64,000 nucleotides of DNA. It comes from Atrina japonica (lineage: Eukaryota > Mollusca > Bivalvia > Pterioida > Pinnidae). The first letter of the stretch is position 1, and each line of letters starts with the position of its first letter. The stretch covers positions 155,150-219,149 of the forward strand of contig BROG01000924.1 of assembly GCA_030159075.1 (NCBI GenBank). The letters are read 5' to 3'. The position numbers and the translations under genes are program-made. This document shows, piece by piece, positions 47,000 through 57,954 of the stretch. Under the pieces are notes generated by a model, which was not told the origin of the DNA, did not search any database, and saw only the letters and a program-made list of their open reading frames with translations.

Positions 47000-48235
47000 A
47001 ATTAGGTTATACTGTAACACTTATATTGACACATATTCTGAGTGTACAAATATTTACTAAAACTAGACCCTAGAATTATGTTGGCAAAACATGCTTTGTC
47101 TTAATTCGTTACATACAAAGCAACTTAATAAAAGTCAAATAAATATTGGCCGCGAAATATTCATTAAATAACCTTAAATATAGATTAAATCACCAACGGA
47201 ATAGTCAGCTGATTAAAAGATTAATGAAAAGAAAAATGATTGCAGTTACTGAAATAATCAGTTAGATATCATCCTCCACAGATAATTGTGTGAATAGGAA
47301 ACTTTCGAGTTAGCCAGGATTACCGTTATAATCCTGCTTTTATTATCGCCATCACGTGATTCTTGAAAAATGCTAACACTAATGTGCAAAAACATAAGGG
47401 TATTCTATTTACGTTTGCGAAGGTAAATATGAAAACCGGAAGAACATATGAGGAACAAAATCGAACAGGCGCTAACTTGAAAGTTTCCAATTGGAAAGCT
47501 TTTTCCATTGTATCTATATATAACTCTGGATCATATTTTGAAAAATGATTTATATATAGGTGACATAAAAGTCTAACCTTAACAGACAAGTGAGGAATGT
47601 TTTATACAGGGAAGGCGGAATAAACTATATATAAAGACTTTACCCTCTTCATTCTTTCATTCAAATGGTAACCGTTTCTTTTTCGACAATATTAGCACAC
47701 TTTCCATTTTCACCTTGTTTTATTCGTGAGCACGTGCACTCTAAAGATATAAACACGCTTTCCAATTTGCTTTTGAATGTGTTCTGTAATCAATGTGTTA
47801 TAACCAGTATCAGATACAAAGAGCACAAAATGTCAGTCATTACACTTTTCAAACATAAAACAGCAGTTATCTTGCACCTCAAGTTATTGTGTCGTTGTTG
47901 AAAAATGATCATATCAGCATTATAACTCCACTGGCCGAAATTTATTAAAATTTGCCGATGTGATAAGGAAATACAGGTCGAAATAATGTAAGCGTGCATT
48001 GACAATGTAGCTCTTACACACGTATTATTTCTTTGGTCGATTTTTAAACATTTAAGTCCGTTGACATTAGCAATGTGTTGAAGTTAGATAATAATTTTAA
48101 GTCTAGTATTTTATCTCTACAATGATAAACATTGTCTCAGAATCTATGGATAAATAAGCAAGTTGCATGGATTTGTAACTTTAACTAATTTTGAATGTGG
48201 CATCACTACCTTGTCCGTGTACGTTCCAGTTATAA
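47000..48235. other. Intron sequence with no recognised feature
   Basis: AT-rich DNA in the exon E-F intron. Overlapping short open frames on both strands at 47,326-47,590 have no domain and no splice context that I could support. Confidence 0.5.
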
Positions 48236-48239
48236 TAAT

Positions 48240-49255
48240 TGATATGGCATGCTTCTCGGTCAATCAAGAATCTAGCTTATAAGGAACTTTGGTTCCTATC
48301 TCTAACCAAATGAACGTTCCATTATGATTACCTACATACATGTAGCATAGCCACACCTCGGTCAGTCCAGACTCTAGCTTATAGACAACTTCGACTCCTA
48401 TCTCTAACCGAACGGATTTTCCAGTTATGGTCATTTATATAACATGCTTCACACCTCGGTTAATCCAGACTCTATCTAATAGAAATCTTTGACACCTATC
48501 TCTAACCGAACGAATGTTCCATTATGATAAATTATATAGCATGCTTCACACCTCGGTTAATCCAGACTCTATCTAATAGAAATCTTTGACACCTATCTCT
48601 AACCGAACGAATGTTCCATTATGATAAATTATATAGCATGCTTCACACCTCGGTTAATCCAGACTCTATCTAATAGAAATCTTTGACACCTATCTCTAAC
48701 CGAACGAATGTTCCATTATGATAAATTATATAGCATGCTTCACAGCTCGGTCAATCCAGACTCTAACTCATAGGAAACTTTGACACCTATCTCTAACTGA
48801 ACGAATATTCCAGTATGATCAGTTATATAGCATGCTTCACAGCTCGGTCAATCCAGACTCTAACTTATGGGAAACTTTGACACCTATCTCTAACCGAACG
48901 AATATTCCAGTATGATCAATTATATAGCATGCTTCACAACTCGGTCAATCCAGACTCTAACTTATAGGAAAGTTTGGCTCCTATCTCTGACAGAACGAAT
49001 ATTCCAGTATGATCAATTATATAGCATGCTTCACAACTCGGTCAATCCAGACTCTAACTTATAGGAAAGTTTGGCTCCTATCTCTGACAGAACGAATATT
49101 CCAGTATGATCAATTATATAGCATTCTTCACACCTCGGTCAATCCAGACTCTAACTTATAGGAAAGTTTGGCTCCTATCTCTGACAGAACGAATATTCCA
49201 GTATGATCAATTATATAGCATGCTTCACAACTCGGTCAATCCAGACTCTAGTTTA
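48240..49255. repeat. Intronic satellite, 97-bp unit, about 10.5 copies
   Basis: The word ATAGCATGCTTCACA recurs every 97 bp from about 48,440 to 49,219, with more diverged copies before that. Each unit also has CGGTCAATCCAGACTCTA and CCTATCTCTAACCGAACGAA. Pairs of neighbouring units share variants, as expected from unequal exchange. Confidence 0.92.
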
Positions 49256-49408
49256 AAGCATTTTCGGCATCTTGGTCTTTATCAAGTAAAAGACGACAAT
49301 ATCTATAATAGTTACTGATAGCACCATTTAAAATTCTAAATTCTTCTAAAACTAAGATAGTCATATTTTTACAGTTGTTACTCTTAAACGGATTTTGTCT
49401 ATATGTTT

Positions 49409-49410
49409 AG

Positions 49411-49502
<92 letters not shown>
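49409..49502. repeat. (TA)n microsatellite before exon F
   Basis: A pure TA run of about 94 bp ending 55 bp before the last exon of the transporter gene. Confidence 0.95.
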
Positions 49503-49505
<3 letters not shown>

Positions 49506-49557
49506 TTAGAATAGGTGGAAAATTACGACTTCAACACTTTCTTTTTTTTTTTGGTAG

Positions 49558-49715
49558 GATTTCACTATTTCCTGTTGATATTTGAAATGTTGCTGTTGTC
49601 CCTCTTGGCGAGGTATGGATACAGACGAAATGATCAACCGTATAAAACAGATGTCCTTCCAAACACGATTAATATGGAAACCATCGTCACTAATAGTAAT
49701 CAGGGAAATACTTAG
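49558..49715 (+). CDS. SLC51A-like: Organic solute transporter alpha-like, terminal exon F
   Basis: Acceptor CTTTTTTTTTTTTGGTAG, phase 1 as required, stop TAG at 49,713-49,715. It encodes TM7 (HYFLLIFEMLLLSLLARYGY) followed by YRRND, which matches the family's LILETFLMTVLTRMYYRRKD, and a short polar C-terminus. The last 29 coding bases are echoed just past the stop. I see no clear AATAAA in the next few hundred bases. Confidence 0.85.
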
Positions 49716-49748
49716 ATGTACATCATCACCAACAGTAATCAGGGAGAT
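49682..49748 (+). repeat. Small tandem duplication across the stop codon
   Basis: CATCGTCACTAATAGTAATC at 49,682 and CATCATCACCAACAGTAATC at 49,721 are related 28-29 bp segments, 39 bp apart. The TAG stop lies between them. The second copy would encode a similar peptide if the stop were absent. Confidence 0.65.
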
Positions 49749-49929
49749 GTATAAATGATCAAGATTGATCTTCTGATGACTTTCTCATTGTTGAAATGGT
49801 ACTTGGATTCAATCTATAGTATTTCAATTTACAATATTTCTCTAACAGATATATGTCAATGGGGATACATATATGTTTAAGGTATTTCTACTAGTTGTTT
49901 ATCATAAGTCAAATTAATCAATGTTACAG

Positions 49930-51060
49930 AAGTTCAGATTTCTTGGGTTGTTATTATTTTGTGTGCTGTACAGATTTCAATTGGCCATTTTAGGCAAAAT
50001 ACCAAAGTATAAATCTTGTCCAGGATATAGGTACAAATCTGGTAAAAATGGACAGACACGGACATCTTGCAATTCAGAGGTGGGATCAGGTGCCATGGAG
50101 GAGTAAGCATCCCCTGTCGACCGGTCACACCCGCCGTGAGTCCACAGTCAAGTCCAATGAAACACGTGGGGAGTGTATCCTCGTCATAATTGGTACAGAC
50201 GTCTCAACAACCGCCATCGAACAGGTCACTCAACATTTCATTAGTGAAACAGAGTAGTCGCAAACAAGACTATTATACCGACCGTAAAATCTGCGGAACG
50301 TTGACATCAAACGCGGTTTTCGATATCCCAGTGTCAATAATTTGTCAGTGAGTAGTTTACATCTCTATATGAAATGTTCATATGTTGAACACGCTCAGGT
50401 ATGTCAGATCATTTGTGAAATATAAACTATATATGCGGGTGATTGTGGAATATTACTACTTAAATGCGGAAAATTTACGATGTGAAAGCCGAAATCGTCG
50501 CGTTTGTTGTATAGCTTAATTGTTAATTTCCCGTCTGTGTCTAGTAAGTTGAATGTCTAAGTATGAAGTGTGTGTGCTTGATTCTGTTGTATCTTTAATT
50601 CCCAGTTCGCTGGGATAAATCGCATTGAAAATTGTCATTGTTAATAGACAAAACTCCGTCGATATATCTAAATGTCAAATTAAAGAACACCGCTAACTTT
50701 TTCTTCAGTAGTTTATAAATGAAGTCTGCTTCGTATGAATAAATGTCAGTCAATAAAGGAACACAATTGGTTCCCACAGGAATGCCGACAGTTTGTTGAA
50801 AGACCACGTCTCCAAACATTACATATATATTGTCTATTAGATATTCCAGCATCTTTTTTATATCAACTTCAGTGTGTTTATGTGTAGAATCAGAGTAGTA
50901 TTGGACAAAATAAGTATCATGATAACCAATCACTAGATATTCAAATTTTTGTGTACCACCCCTTAGTGAACAAATAGTTGTCTATGATGCTAAAAAGTAT
51001 CTTTTAATGTTTAATTTGAATTGTTGTGTAAATACAGAGTTCGTATATTTTGATACTATG
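49930..51060 (-). pseudogene. Penelope-like retroelement, 5'-truncated RT, inactive
   Basis: The 112-codon minus-strand frame at 50,595-50,933 contains FQQTVGIPVGTNC and RYIDGVLSINN, hallmark RT motifs of Penelope-like elements. The catalytic YIDD is changed to YIDG, removing an essential aspartate. Upstream the frame continues into a broken finger region to about 51,060. Downstream, thumb-type sequence (LYNKRDDFGFHIVNFPHLSSNIPQSPAY split in places) runs with stops and frameshifts to about 50,200, followed by a 3' segment that reappears inverted at 53,570-53,830. No GIY-YIG endonuclease is recognised. It is a decayed insertion just past the transporter gene. Confidence 0.85.
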
Positions 51061-51212
51061 AATCTGAGAAAAATTGTTTGCCTTCAAAGTTTCTAAAAGT
51101 TGTTTAGAATTTTTAAGTATCCACATCTGATATGTCTCCCTCCCCGACTAAATTCTATGGAAGTGTATAACAGTCATGTCGTCATATCAACTAAAATATC
51201 GCCAGTATACAA

Positions 51213-51337
51213 TTTTTGCCCTTGTTTTGGGTTGACTTGAATATTTGTCCACCCGAGAGGCGTTATATCAACCAAGGGTGACATAACATCGCGAGGGTAG
51301 ACAAATAATCATGTCACCCAAAACAATGGCAATAACT
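51213..51337. repeat. Foldback element, about 45-bp arms
   Basis: Arms at about 51,213-51,257 and 51,292-51,337 are inverted copies (GTTTTGGGTTGACTTGAATA against its diverged complement). The words GGGTGACATAA recur nearby (51,278, 51,702, 51,724 and 51,742), so a larger miniature element of about 51,170-51,850 is likely. Confidence 0.6.
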
Positions 51338-51827
51338 GTTTCATTATACCGAAAAGCAATAAAACTTAACTAACAAACTGGTCTACGTAAATTCATAACG
51401 ATTGTAACACATGTAACAGTGTGTCTTCGATACTCAACACTATTGATATGTTTTATCGTTCTTTGCGTCGTTTTTAACCTTAAGCCTCCATCAAGGCTGA
51501 CTCCAGCAAATATATTTGACAACGATGTATCAATGCCATCAAATAATTAATTTCGGCTGTTGTTTCACTCCATTCCGGTCTGCATTGAGTAATTTATGAG
51601 TTATGAAACGGACATTTTATGTGCTAGATGTTACATCTAATTACCACGTAGTCTACTAGGGAAAAAACGAACCGTACGCGCATCCATTTATGCGCACGAA
51701 AGGGTGACATAAATCGCCATAGAGGGTGACATAAATGTTTCAGGGTGACATGAAGAAATGATTTAGATCACGTGATACGGTTTTGACTAATCAGAAGTAA
51801 AGATATATATTGGAGGTATAATAATAC

Positions 51828-51990
51828 GGCTTATGAACGACGACAATGTGAATTATAAAACTTCATGACAACATTCATGATATCGTCATAACAACTAAAA
51901 TGTCGCCAACACGACTTACGAACGGCAAGGTGAATTATAAAACGTCATGCCAACTTTGAAGATTCAATTCACCTTGTCGTTTTGGCGACT
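51828..51990. repeat. Two-copy direct repeat with inverted third piece
   Basis: GTGAATTATAAAAC with flanking GACTTATGAACG-like words occurs near 51,830 and 51,914. A complementary piece (TTCACCTTGTCGTTTTGGCG) follows near 51,967. It appears to be the edge of the same foldback family. Confidence 0.5.
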
Positions 51991-52499
51991 TTTTAATTAT
52001 GTCGACATACAGCTTCAGACAGTATGTCTACATGCGATTTATATGAATTAAAGCGACTTATTAACAACGATAAGTTCTGATTTAAATGATCAAAATAATT
52101 TCCGAATATCGTTTTGTACACATTACACCTCAACAAGACGACTTATGTAAGTAATAAGGTAACAATACAACACGGCAAATTAATTTTAAAAAGGATTGGT
52201 TGCAAAGTTATATGTAGGTAACTTATGACCGTTATACACTTCCATAAAAATTACTCAAAACGAAAGGTGTAAAAATGTCCGAATTATAATACCATCAGTT
52301 GGCGTCCACCTGACTGTATATTTTCCTTATCATTACATACATACGTATCCATACAGTTATCATACCGAGTTCAATGTGCCCGTGTAAAGCACAACACAAC
52401 AACCCCCCCCCCCAAAAAAAAATTTGATGATGTCGGTAAAAGAAAAATGATTTTTAAATTTGTATACACAATTAAATAAAAAAAGAGACATATAATAAA

Positions 52500-52614
52500 T
52501 ACGAAACCACAAAAATGTTTCTACCCGTATCATAAGACTGCACTTGACCGTTGTAGTGCAATGATCTCGTGCAGTCTACTGATACGGATGGAAACAGATT
52601 TTGTAGTTTTGTGT
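52500..52614. repeat. Foldback element, 43-bp arms
   Basis: The arm 52,500-52,543 (ACCACAAAAATGTTTCTACC) and the arm 52,572-52,614 are inverted copies with few mismatches. A related half lies at 38,195-38,265 in the transporter intron (AACCACACAAATGTTTTTAT), so this is a dispersed family. Confidence 0.7.
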
Positions 52615-53267
52615 ATACATATCCAATTAAAACTATAGGTCTACAATCATTAAAGCAAAAATTTTACATGCAGATCCGCAAGATAATCAAAAGGTGTATC
52701 CGCCCCGCCACGTTTTGTGACTCGGACAATACCTCTGTCAACGAAGGAATTCTGAAGCCAATTCATTTCCACAGATAGCTGTATGTCATTTCAATACCAA
52801 ACGGAATTATAGTAATTACCTAGTTGGTAAGCACATGTACATCCAAATACATTTTTAGAACCGGCTTAGACGACTTGCGATTGGTTATTTGCAGTTACGT
52901 TTCGTCCACTGTCGTCTATTCTTTGAAAACATTTTCATTAAGTAGGAGACGATTGCTTTCACAATCTGTGATCGGTTGATTTTTAAAATTGTCGTCTAAT
53001 TCATTCACTAATTTATTATTCAAATATTTGTGTTCATTTTACCTATAGTGTGCGTTTTTTTTAAATATCTCGAAAACAAGTTTTTTTTACTATTAAGAAA
53101 CTGACTGGTTTATCAATATCAGAAAATGAATTTTTAGTTTTGATATTAGAAAATGATTTGATAGACATACTTGTACATCTAGACATTTTTTTTCATCAGT
53201 TTTTATTAAAACATGGTTATATTACAGTATTGATAATTCAGAGAAAATTATTCAGATACATCCACCA

Positions 53268-53310
53268 TATGTCTGTCTGTCTGCCTGTCTGTCTGTCTAT
53301 CTATCTACGC
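53268..53310. repeat. (GTCT)n microsatellite
   Basis: GTCTGTCTGTCTGCCTGTCT and so on, changing to TATC repeats. The flanks 52,620-53,265 and 53,310-53,560 show no gene. Confidence 0.9.
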
Positions 53311-53569
53311 TCCGAGGCTTTATAAATCCATAAGATGACTGATAAACATTTCTTCCTCATTAAGAGCACTAGATGTCAGATGTGTTCACAATGAAAGGCG
53401 ATTTTTATAGAAGTTAAAGAAATTGTATTTTAATATGATTTTTATTTGAAAATGATAATACCGTTCACAGCAGTACTGTATTGTTTCAAAATTACATCTC
53501 ACACAAGGGTGAAAACCAATCGATTTAAAAATGCTTTGAGAGTCACTTGTTATGTAGCTATTAGACTAG

Positions 53570-53830
53570 GAACACGCTTGTCGTGATCTAGTTATAGAGC
53601 GTTCGACAATAAACCCGTTTTCTTTTAACAGAGACGTTTTAACCTCGAGTCCAATATTGTGTGAAGTACGGGTGTGACCGGTCGACATTGGATGCTTACT
53701 CCTCCATGGCACCTGATCCCACCTCTTGATTTCAAGAGTTCCGTTTTTGTCCATTTTTAAAAAAGATTTGTACCTATATCCTGTACATCCTATAGATTTA
53801 TACTTTGGTATTTGAGATTTGTTTATATGA
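53570..53830 (+). repeat. Penelope-like element 3' fragment, opposite orientation
   Basis: It matches the complement of 49,985-50,190. Shared words are GTGACCGGTCGACA, GATGCTTACTCCTCCATGGCACCTGATCCCACCTC (inspect at 53,680-53,725) and AAGATTTGTACCTATATCCT. No RT part is attached. The open frame on the minus strand is the antisense of this fragment. Confidence 0.7.
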
Positions 53831-53924
53831 TCTGATGTCTACTCCTGAACATATGGGTTAAGATAAGAATTGGTAATCTATGGCAGGCCATCTTTGAACA
53901 CAAACCGGAAACTATTTGGTGTCG

Positions 53925-53992
53925 GACTGATGGGGCGTCGGACTAATGGGATATCGGACTAACGGGGCGTCGGAATATCGGGGCTGCTAACC
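53925..53992. repeat. Short tandem repeat, 16-18 bp unit, four copies
   Basis: Variants of GTCGGACTAATGGGGC repeat four times. Each copy differs slightly. Its function is unknown. Confidence 0.75.
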
Positions 53993-54357
53993 GACTCTAG
54001 AACTAGGCGAAAATCGCTTTGAAAATAACACTTGTAAACACCATTATTTTTATGCTTACGGTTGAGATTTTTACGAAATTACTTGGAACTGAAACTTGAA
54101 AAACTCGACCATCTTTCCATTACGGTGATTCTTACGCGAAGTTGAATTTCAGACGTCATCGACGAGAAGAAACACAAATTTAAGTTTGAAAATACACTCG
54201 ATTTAAAACGTTTTGGGACTTTTGGATCAGATGAAATAAACACTACCAAGATAAAATACATAGAGCATATTTGACAATTGTTTTTGAAAAACATGTTTAT
54301 TACATCTCGTGAGGCAGGAGAATACATATTTAACACGAGCGCGTAGCATGTTTTCTA

Positions 54358-54363
54358 TTTATT
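54358..54363 (-). terminator. Possible poly(A) signal AATAAA for the minus-strand exon
   Basis: TTTATT on the plus strand, AATAAA on the minus strand, about 115 bp downstream of the TAA at 54,479. In AT-rich DNA this is weak evidence alone. Confidence 0.3.
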
Positions 54364-54478
54364 ACATTTTCCAGTTAAGTTTCGTGAAATGTAAACAAAC
54401 CATGTTTTGACACACGGGTCTCTGAAATCGTTTTAGAGCGTGATATGCCCAATGAAAACTGGGGCCTGGAGGAAAATA

Positions 54479-54764
54479 TTACGCTCTAAAAAGATTTCCG
54501 CGCCCCTGTGGCTTTGATTGAAATACACCACTTGATGCCTCAAAGATTATGGCAAAGTTATCAATAGACAGCAAACTCGCTTTGAATCGAAGTTCGCCCA
54601 ATTCGATGTTCATTTTCTGTACTGTTTCTCCAGTGTCACTGAGTCTTTTTAAAAACTTTTGAACAATTGACCTAGATAGTGGATACATAAAACATAACAT
54701 TTCCACTGCCTTTTGACCACTTAAATCCACTCCATCAATACATTTTAGTCGAGACAGAACAAGT
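54479..54764 (-). CDS. Possible 3' terminal exon of an unknown gene
   Basis: On the minus strand a CA-rich tract ending CACACAG at 54,765 could serve as splice acceptor. The following 286 bp read as 95 open codons with balanced, coding-like codon use and end in TAA at 54,479. The peptide has a Leu/Val-rich helical character (VEMLCFMYPLSRSIVQKFLK) and a GELRFKASLLS stretch. I do not recognise a family. A minus-strand AATAAA lies about 115 bp after the stop. Other exons would lie to the right on the minus strand and were not found. A pseudogene fragment is also possible. Confidence 0.35.
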
Positions 54765-54814
54765 CTGTGTGTGTGTGTGTCTGGTGTGTGTGTGTATGTG
54801 TGTGTGTGTGTGTG
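54765..54814. repeat. (GT)n microsatellite
   Basis: GT repeats with two interruptions. The complementary CA strand forms the possible acceptor tract of the minus-strand exon. Confidence 0.95.
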
Positions 54815-54837
54815 AATGTTTATAAATATATATCCAC

Positions 54838-54985
54838 ATTGGAACTTCGCATAAGCACCACCTCGCTTAGGAGGCCACCTCGCAATTTAGACCACAAGTT
54901 TTCAGTCTTTTGATAAATAAATATGAAGTACAGAACCTCACTTAAGAAACCACCTTACTAATCAGACCACTTTTAGACAGACAGA
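54838..54985. repeat. Dispersed repeat with GGAACTTCGC start
   Basis: TTGGAACTTCGCATAAGCACCACC followed by several CCACCT and AGACCAC words. It is the same family as 5,460-5,530, 8,583-8,640 and 46,856-46,995. The units read like a short element with internal direct repeats. Confidence 0.5.
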
Positions 54986-55089
54986 AAGGTGGTAGTAATA
55001 GCCAGGTTTCTGAGGTCTGTGGTTCTGGTCATAATATGACCTAGATATATCGCGATATGGGCCTGTACGCTGTACAGTGTGGTACAGAT

Positions 55090-55175
55090 CTAGTCGTTTC
55101 CGATTTCTTTCTGTGAATTTTGTTTGTTTTAGGGTTATGTATTGCTTCTACGATTAAATAAATAAAAATAAAAAT
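55090..55175 (+). repeat. Possible retroposon 3' tail
   Basis: A T/G-rich piece ends in ATTAAATAAATAAAAATAAAA, consistent with an A-rich retroposon tail. No coding sequence is attached. Confidence 0.3.
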
Positions 55176-55364
55176 GTGATATTCTATTCTTTATTGATTC
55201 GTTCATGCATTCCTACGCCGAAAAGTAAAGCGGTTACCACTCGGGTCACGTGACTACAATTACTTGAGTATGCGTAACATCGCTCTATGTACTTGCAATG
55301 CAGGAATTGCAGTCGGTATGTAAATATATATATGTTTTCACACATATACATGTATACACATAAA

Positions 55365-55630
55365 CACAGAACCGGTAAGGTTCAGTCGGTAGCGCGCTCG
55401 ACTGTTGATCCAGCTGGCGACAGGTTGGTTTTCTGTCCATCGGACTGAGGCAGTAAAAACCAAGTTCCCGTGTCATAGTAAGTGTCGGCACGTTATAAAA
55501 ACCCCTTAATGCTCAATGGCCGTAAGTGCCGAGCATAGGCCAAAATGTGAAGCCCTTCATCGGCATTTGGTGACATCTCCATATGAGTGAAAGATCCTAG
55601 AGTGGGGCGTTAAACAACAATAAACAAACA
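55365..55630 (+). mobile_element. tRNA-derived SINE
   Basis: The head (GGTAAGGTTCAGTCGGTAGCGCGCTCGACTG, 55,372-55,402) resembles the D-arm and A-box region of a tRNA, with a diverged B-box-like segment near 55,422. A conserved body (CCCCTTAATGCTCAATGGCC, then GGTGACATCTCCATATGAGT) and the tail GGGGCGTTAAACAACAATAA follow. This layout is that of mollusc tRNA SINEs as I remember them. It would be copied by RNA polymerase III and mobilised by LINE enzymes. Confidence 0.75.
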
Positions 55631-56259
55631 ATAAAAAAACATAAACACATGTGTATACATATATAGATATGTGCACAAATATAGACAGATGTATGTATTC
55701 TGTATAACCCATTTAATTTCGCTGGCCTTAAATTTGGCAATTTTTCAATTTTCCATATTTCGCTGCTCTTAATTTGAGCGATTTCATATTTTTTTATAAC
55801 AATGTATCTAACACTGACCCTGTACTTGTACAATAATGCTTCACTTAGGTATAGGTGTACCAAGGAAAAGTTGCACATCCGTGTAGAGTCAAAAACCAAA
55901 ACGATACGGTCTACTTTCCAAAAAATGGTTGTACACTTAAACCATGTTGCCTTGCACGGCCTCCATGCATTACTGAATCTCTTAAAACTTTTGTGACGAC
56001 AAGTGGCCTGTCACCCCTGCTATGATTTGATTTAGACTCGTTGTGTTTGCTAACATGTGCCATACCTATCAATAATGTTGTAAACAGAACACATGGTATA
56101 GTGGATCATAAACAGCGGAAAAGGTTCCGGAATCCGCAATATAGTTTAAATAATGTAAACAATTGCAAAATCGGGAATATATTTTCGCGGTCTTTAAATT
56201 TCGCTATTTTTCCGCTCGCGAAATTTAACAGCGCGCGATTATTGGGTTTCCAGTAAACA

Positions 56260-56960
56260 TATGTGTTAAGAAATATGCATACACAAAACACATACTTTTA
56301 TGCGTGTACACGTATTCGTATAAGTATATATGTATAAAATATATGTAAACACGTATACGAATATGTATACACTTATACATGTATACACATACTTATACGT
56401 ATATACAAACAAGTATAAACATATACACATATGTACACATATATACACACGTGTACACATGTATTTATATACATGTATGCACATAAACGTACACATTTAC
56501 TCGTCATTTGTATACACGTATACGCAAATATATACACATGGAACAGATATATTTACCATCTGGTGGCAGTGACACTACATACCTATTAAAAGGACATTGT
56601 CGTTTATCATCTCATGAATGCTAACTGCGTAGGATAATTTCCATTTACATGATCGCCTAAATTCTTGTTCTTGATTTAAAATAAAAAAAAAGTTTACCTA
56701 GTAGAACGCAATTTATTTTCCGGGGACTATTTTGATTGCAGGCCTTATCAATAAATAGCTGTTGGGTAACGCGCTTCATGGAATTTGCCTTTGTCCAGTT
56801 GACATTCATAAGTCCATGGATGCCAACTGACACCAGTTCAATCCTCAAGTATACAGTTATTTATACACATATACACACATGTGTACACGTATACACATAG
56901 CTATACATATTTACTCGTCTATCCAATTATGTATATATGTATACAAATATGTATACAGGT

Positions 56961-57015
<55 letters not shown>
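56260..57015. repeat. Degenerate TATACACATA low-complexity tracts
   Basis: Two blocks of imperfect ATACACATATAC and GTATAC words (56,275-56,560 and 56,850-57,015), the second containing a TA run at about 56,963-57,008. Frames rich in Tyr, Thr, Val and Cys here are low-complexity by-products. The piece 56,560-56,850 has no recognised feature. Confidence 0.8.
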
Positions 57016-57954
57016 GTTATACATATAGACAGCAATTAGGCTTATAGGGGTTTGCTATTAGTATAATAAATAAATCTTAGTTGCTGAGCTATTTTAATTT
57101 ATAATATCAAATTCAAGCAACACTTTTATTTTAAGGTGTCTCCAATCACTTTTCTTTAAAAGATACAATTAAAAATATCTTCAACCTTTTCCAGTTTTCT
57201 GTTGTTACTGATAAGAAAATTTCTGTAAGACTACAACACTCAGATATTACTAAAAAAACATGAAACAAAAATTACCTTTATTTCATGAATATGTAATTTA
57301 AAAAAAGCACGTTTTCACTTTAAAATATCTCACATTTGTTATTCGGAGTGAAATTTGCAGACTTTTCAACAGAGACTTAAAACCATGGTCCTGTGCAGTG
57401 GCAGGCGTGGCATGTCAATTTCCCTCGCTGGATTGGTATCGGGCCATAGCACAACCACAGATCAAAATCTGTGCCACTTCAACCACTGACTTATCCATTA
57501 ATGGGCAGGTTTTATGTAGATGTAAAACATCGATAATACAAAACAATCCCATTCAGTACACCATACCATGATACATGTATGCTGATTGTCAGAATTTTCT
57601 ATCCATATTAACTGAAGCTACATGTACAGTACTACATTTATATGAAGATTGGAACTTTTTGGAAAATTTTAAATGTGACAAAATACCGCTGTGATCATAC
57701 TCTTTCTATGTTTAATAGTGGTAGAAGTTCAGTATTGCATTTCTTTATTTTTATGCAACTAATGTATGAAAATTACACTACAAAATTAAAAATAGAATTT
57801 AAGAATTTAAATGTTGCTGAACACCACACTCAACATTTTTTTGGATTGTAAAAACCAACAGTAAAAAGATTACATTTGTATATGTCCCAAACATAAATGT
57901 AAATGTTGACCCAATGTTTCATGGGAAGAGAAAATATGTAAGTAAAAATTTCAA
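57016..57954. other. No recognised feature
   Basis: AT-rich DNA without long frames, repeats or RNA genes that I could support. Confidence 0.5.

Noticed and set aside
50048..50257. Plus-strand frame with RWDQVPWRSKHP
   Set aside because: It is antisense to the 3' part of the Penelope-like element. The same segment recurs inverted at 53.6-53.8 kb.
55372..55445. A genuine tRNA gene
   Set aside because: The tRNA-like head has a diverged B-box, no sign of a complete cloverleaf, and runs straight into a SINE body and tail.
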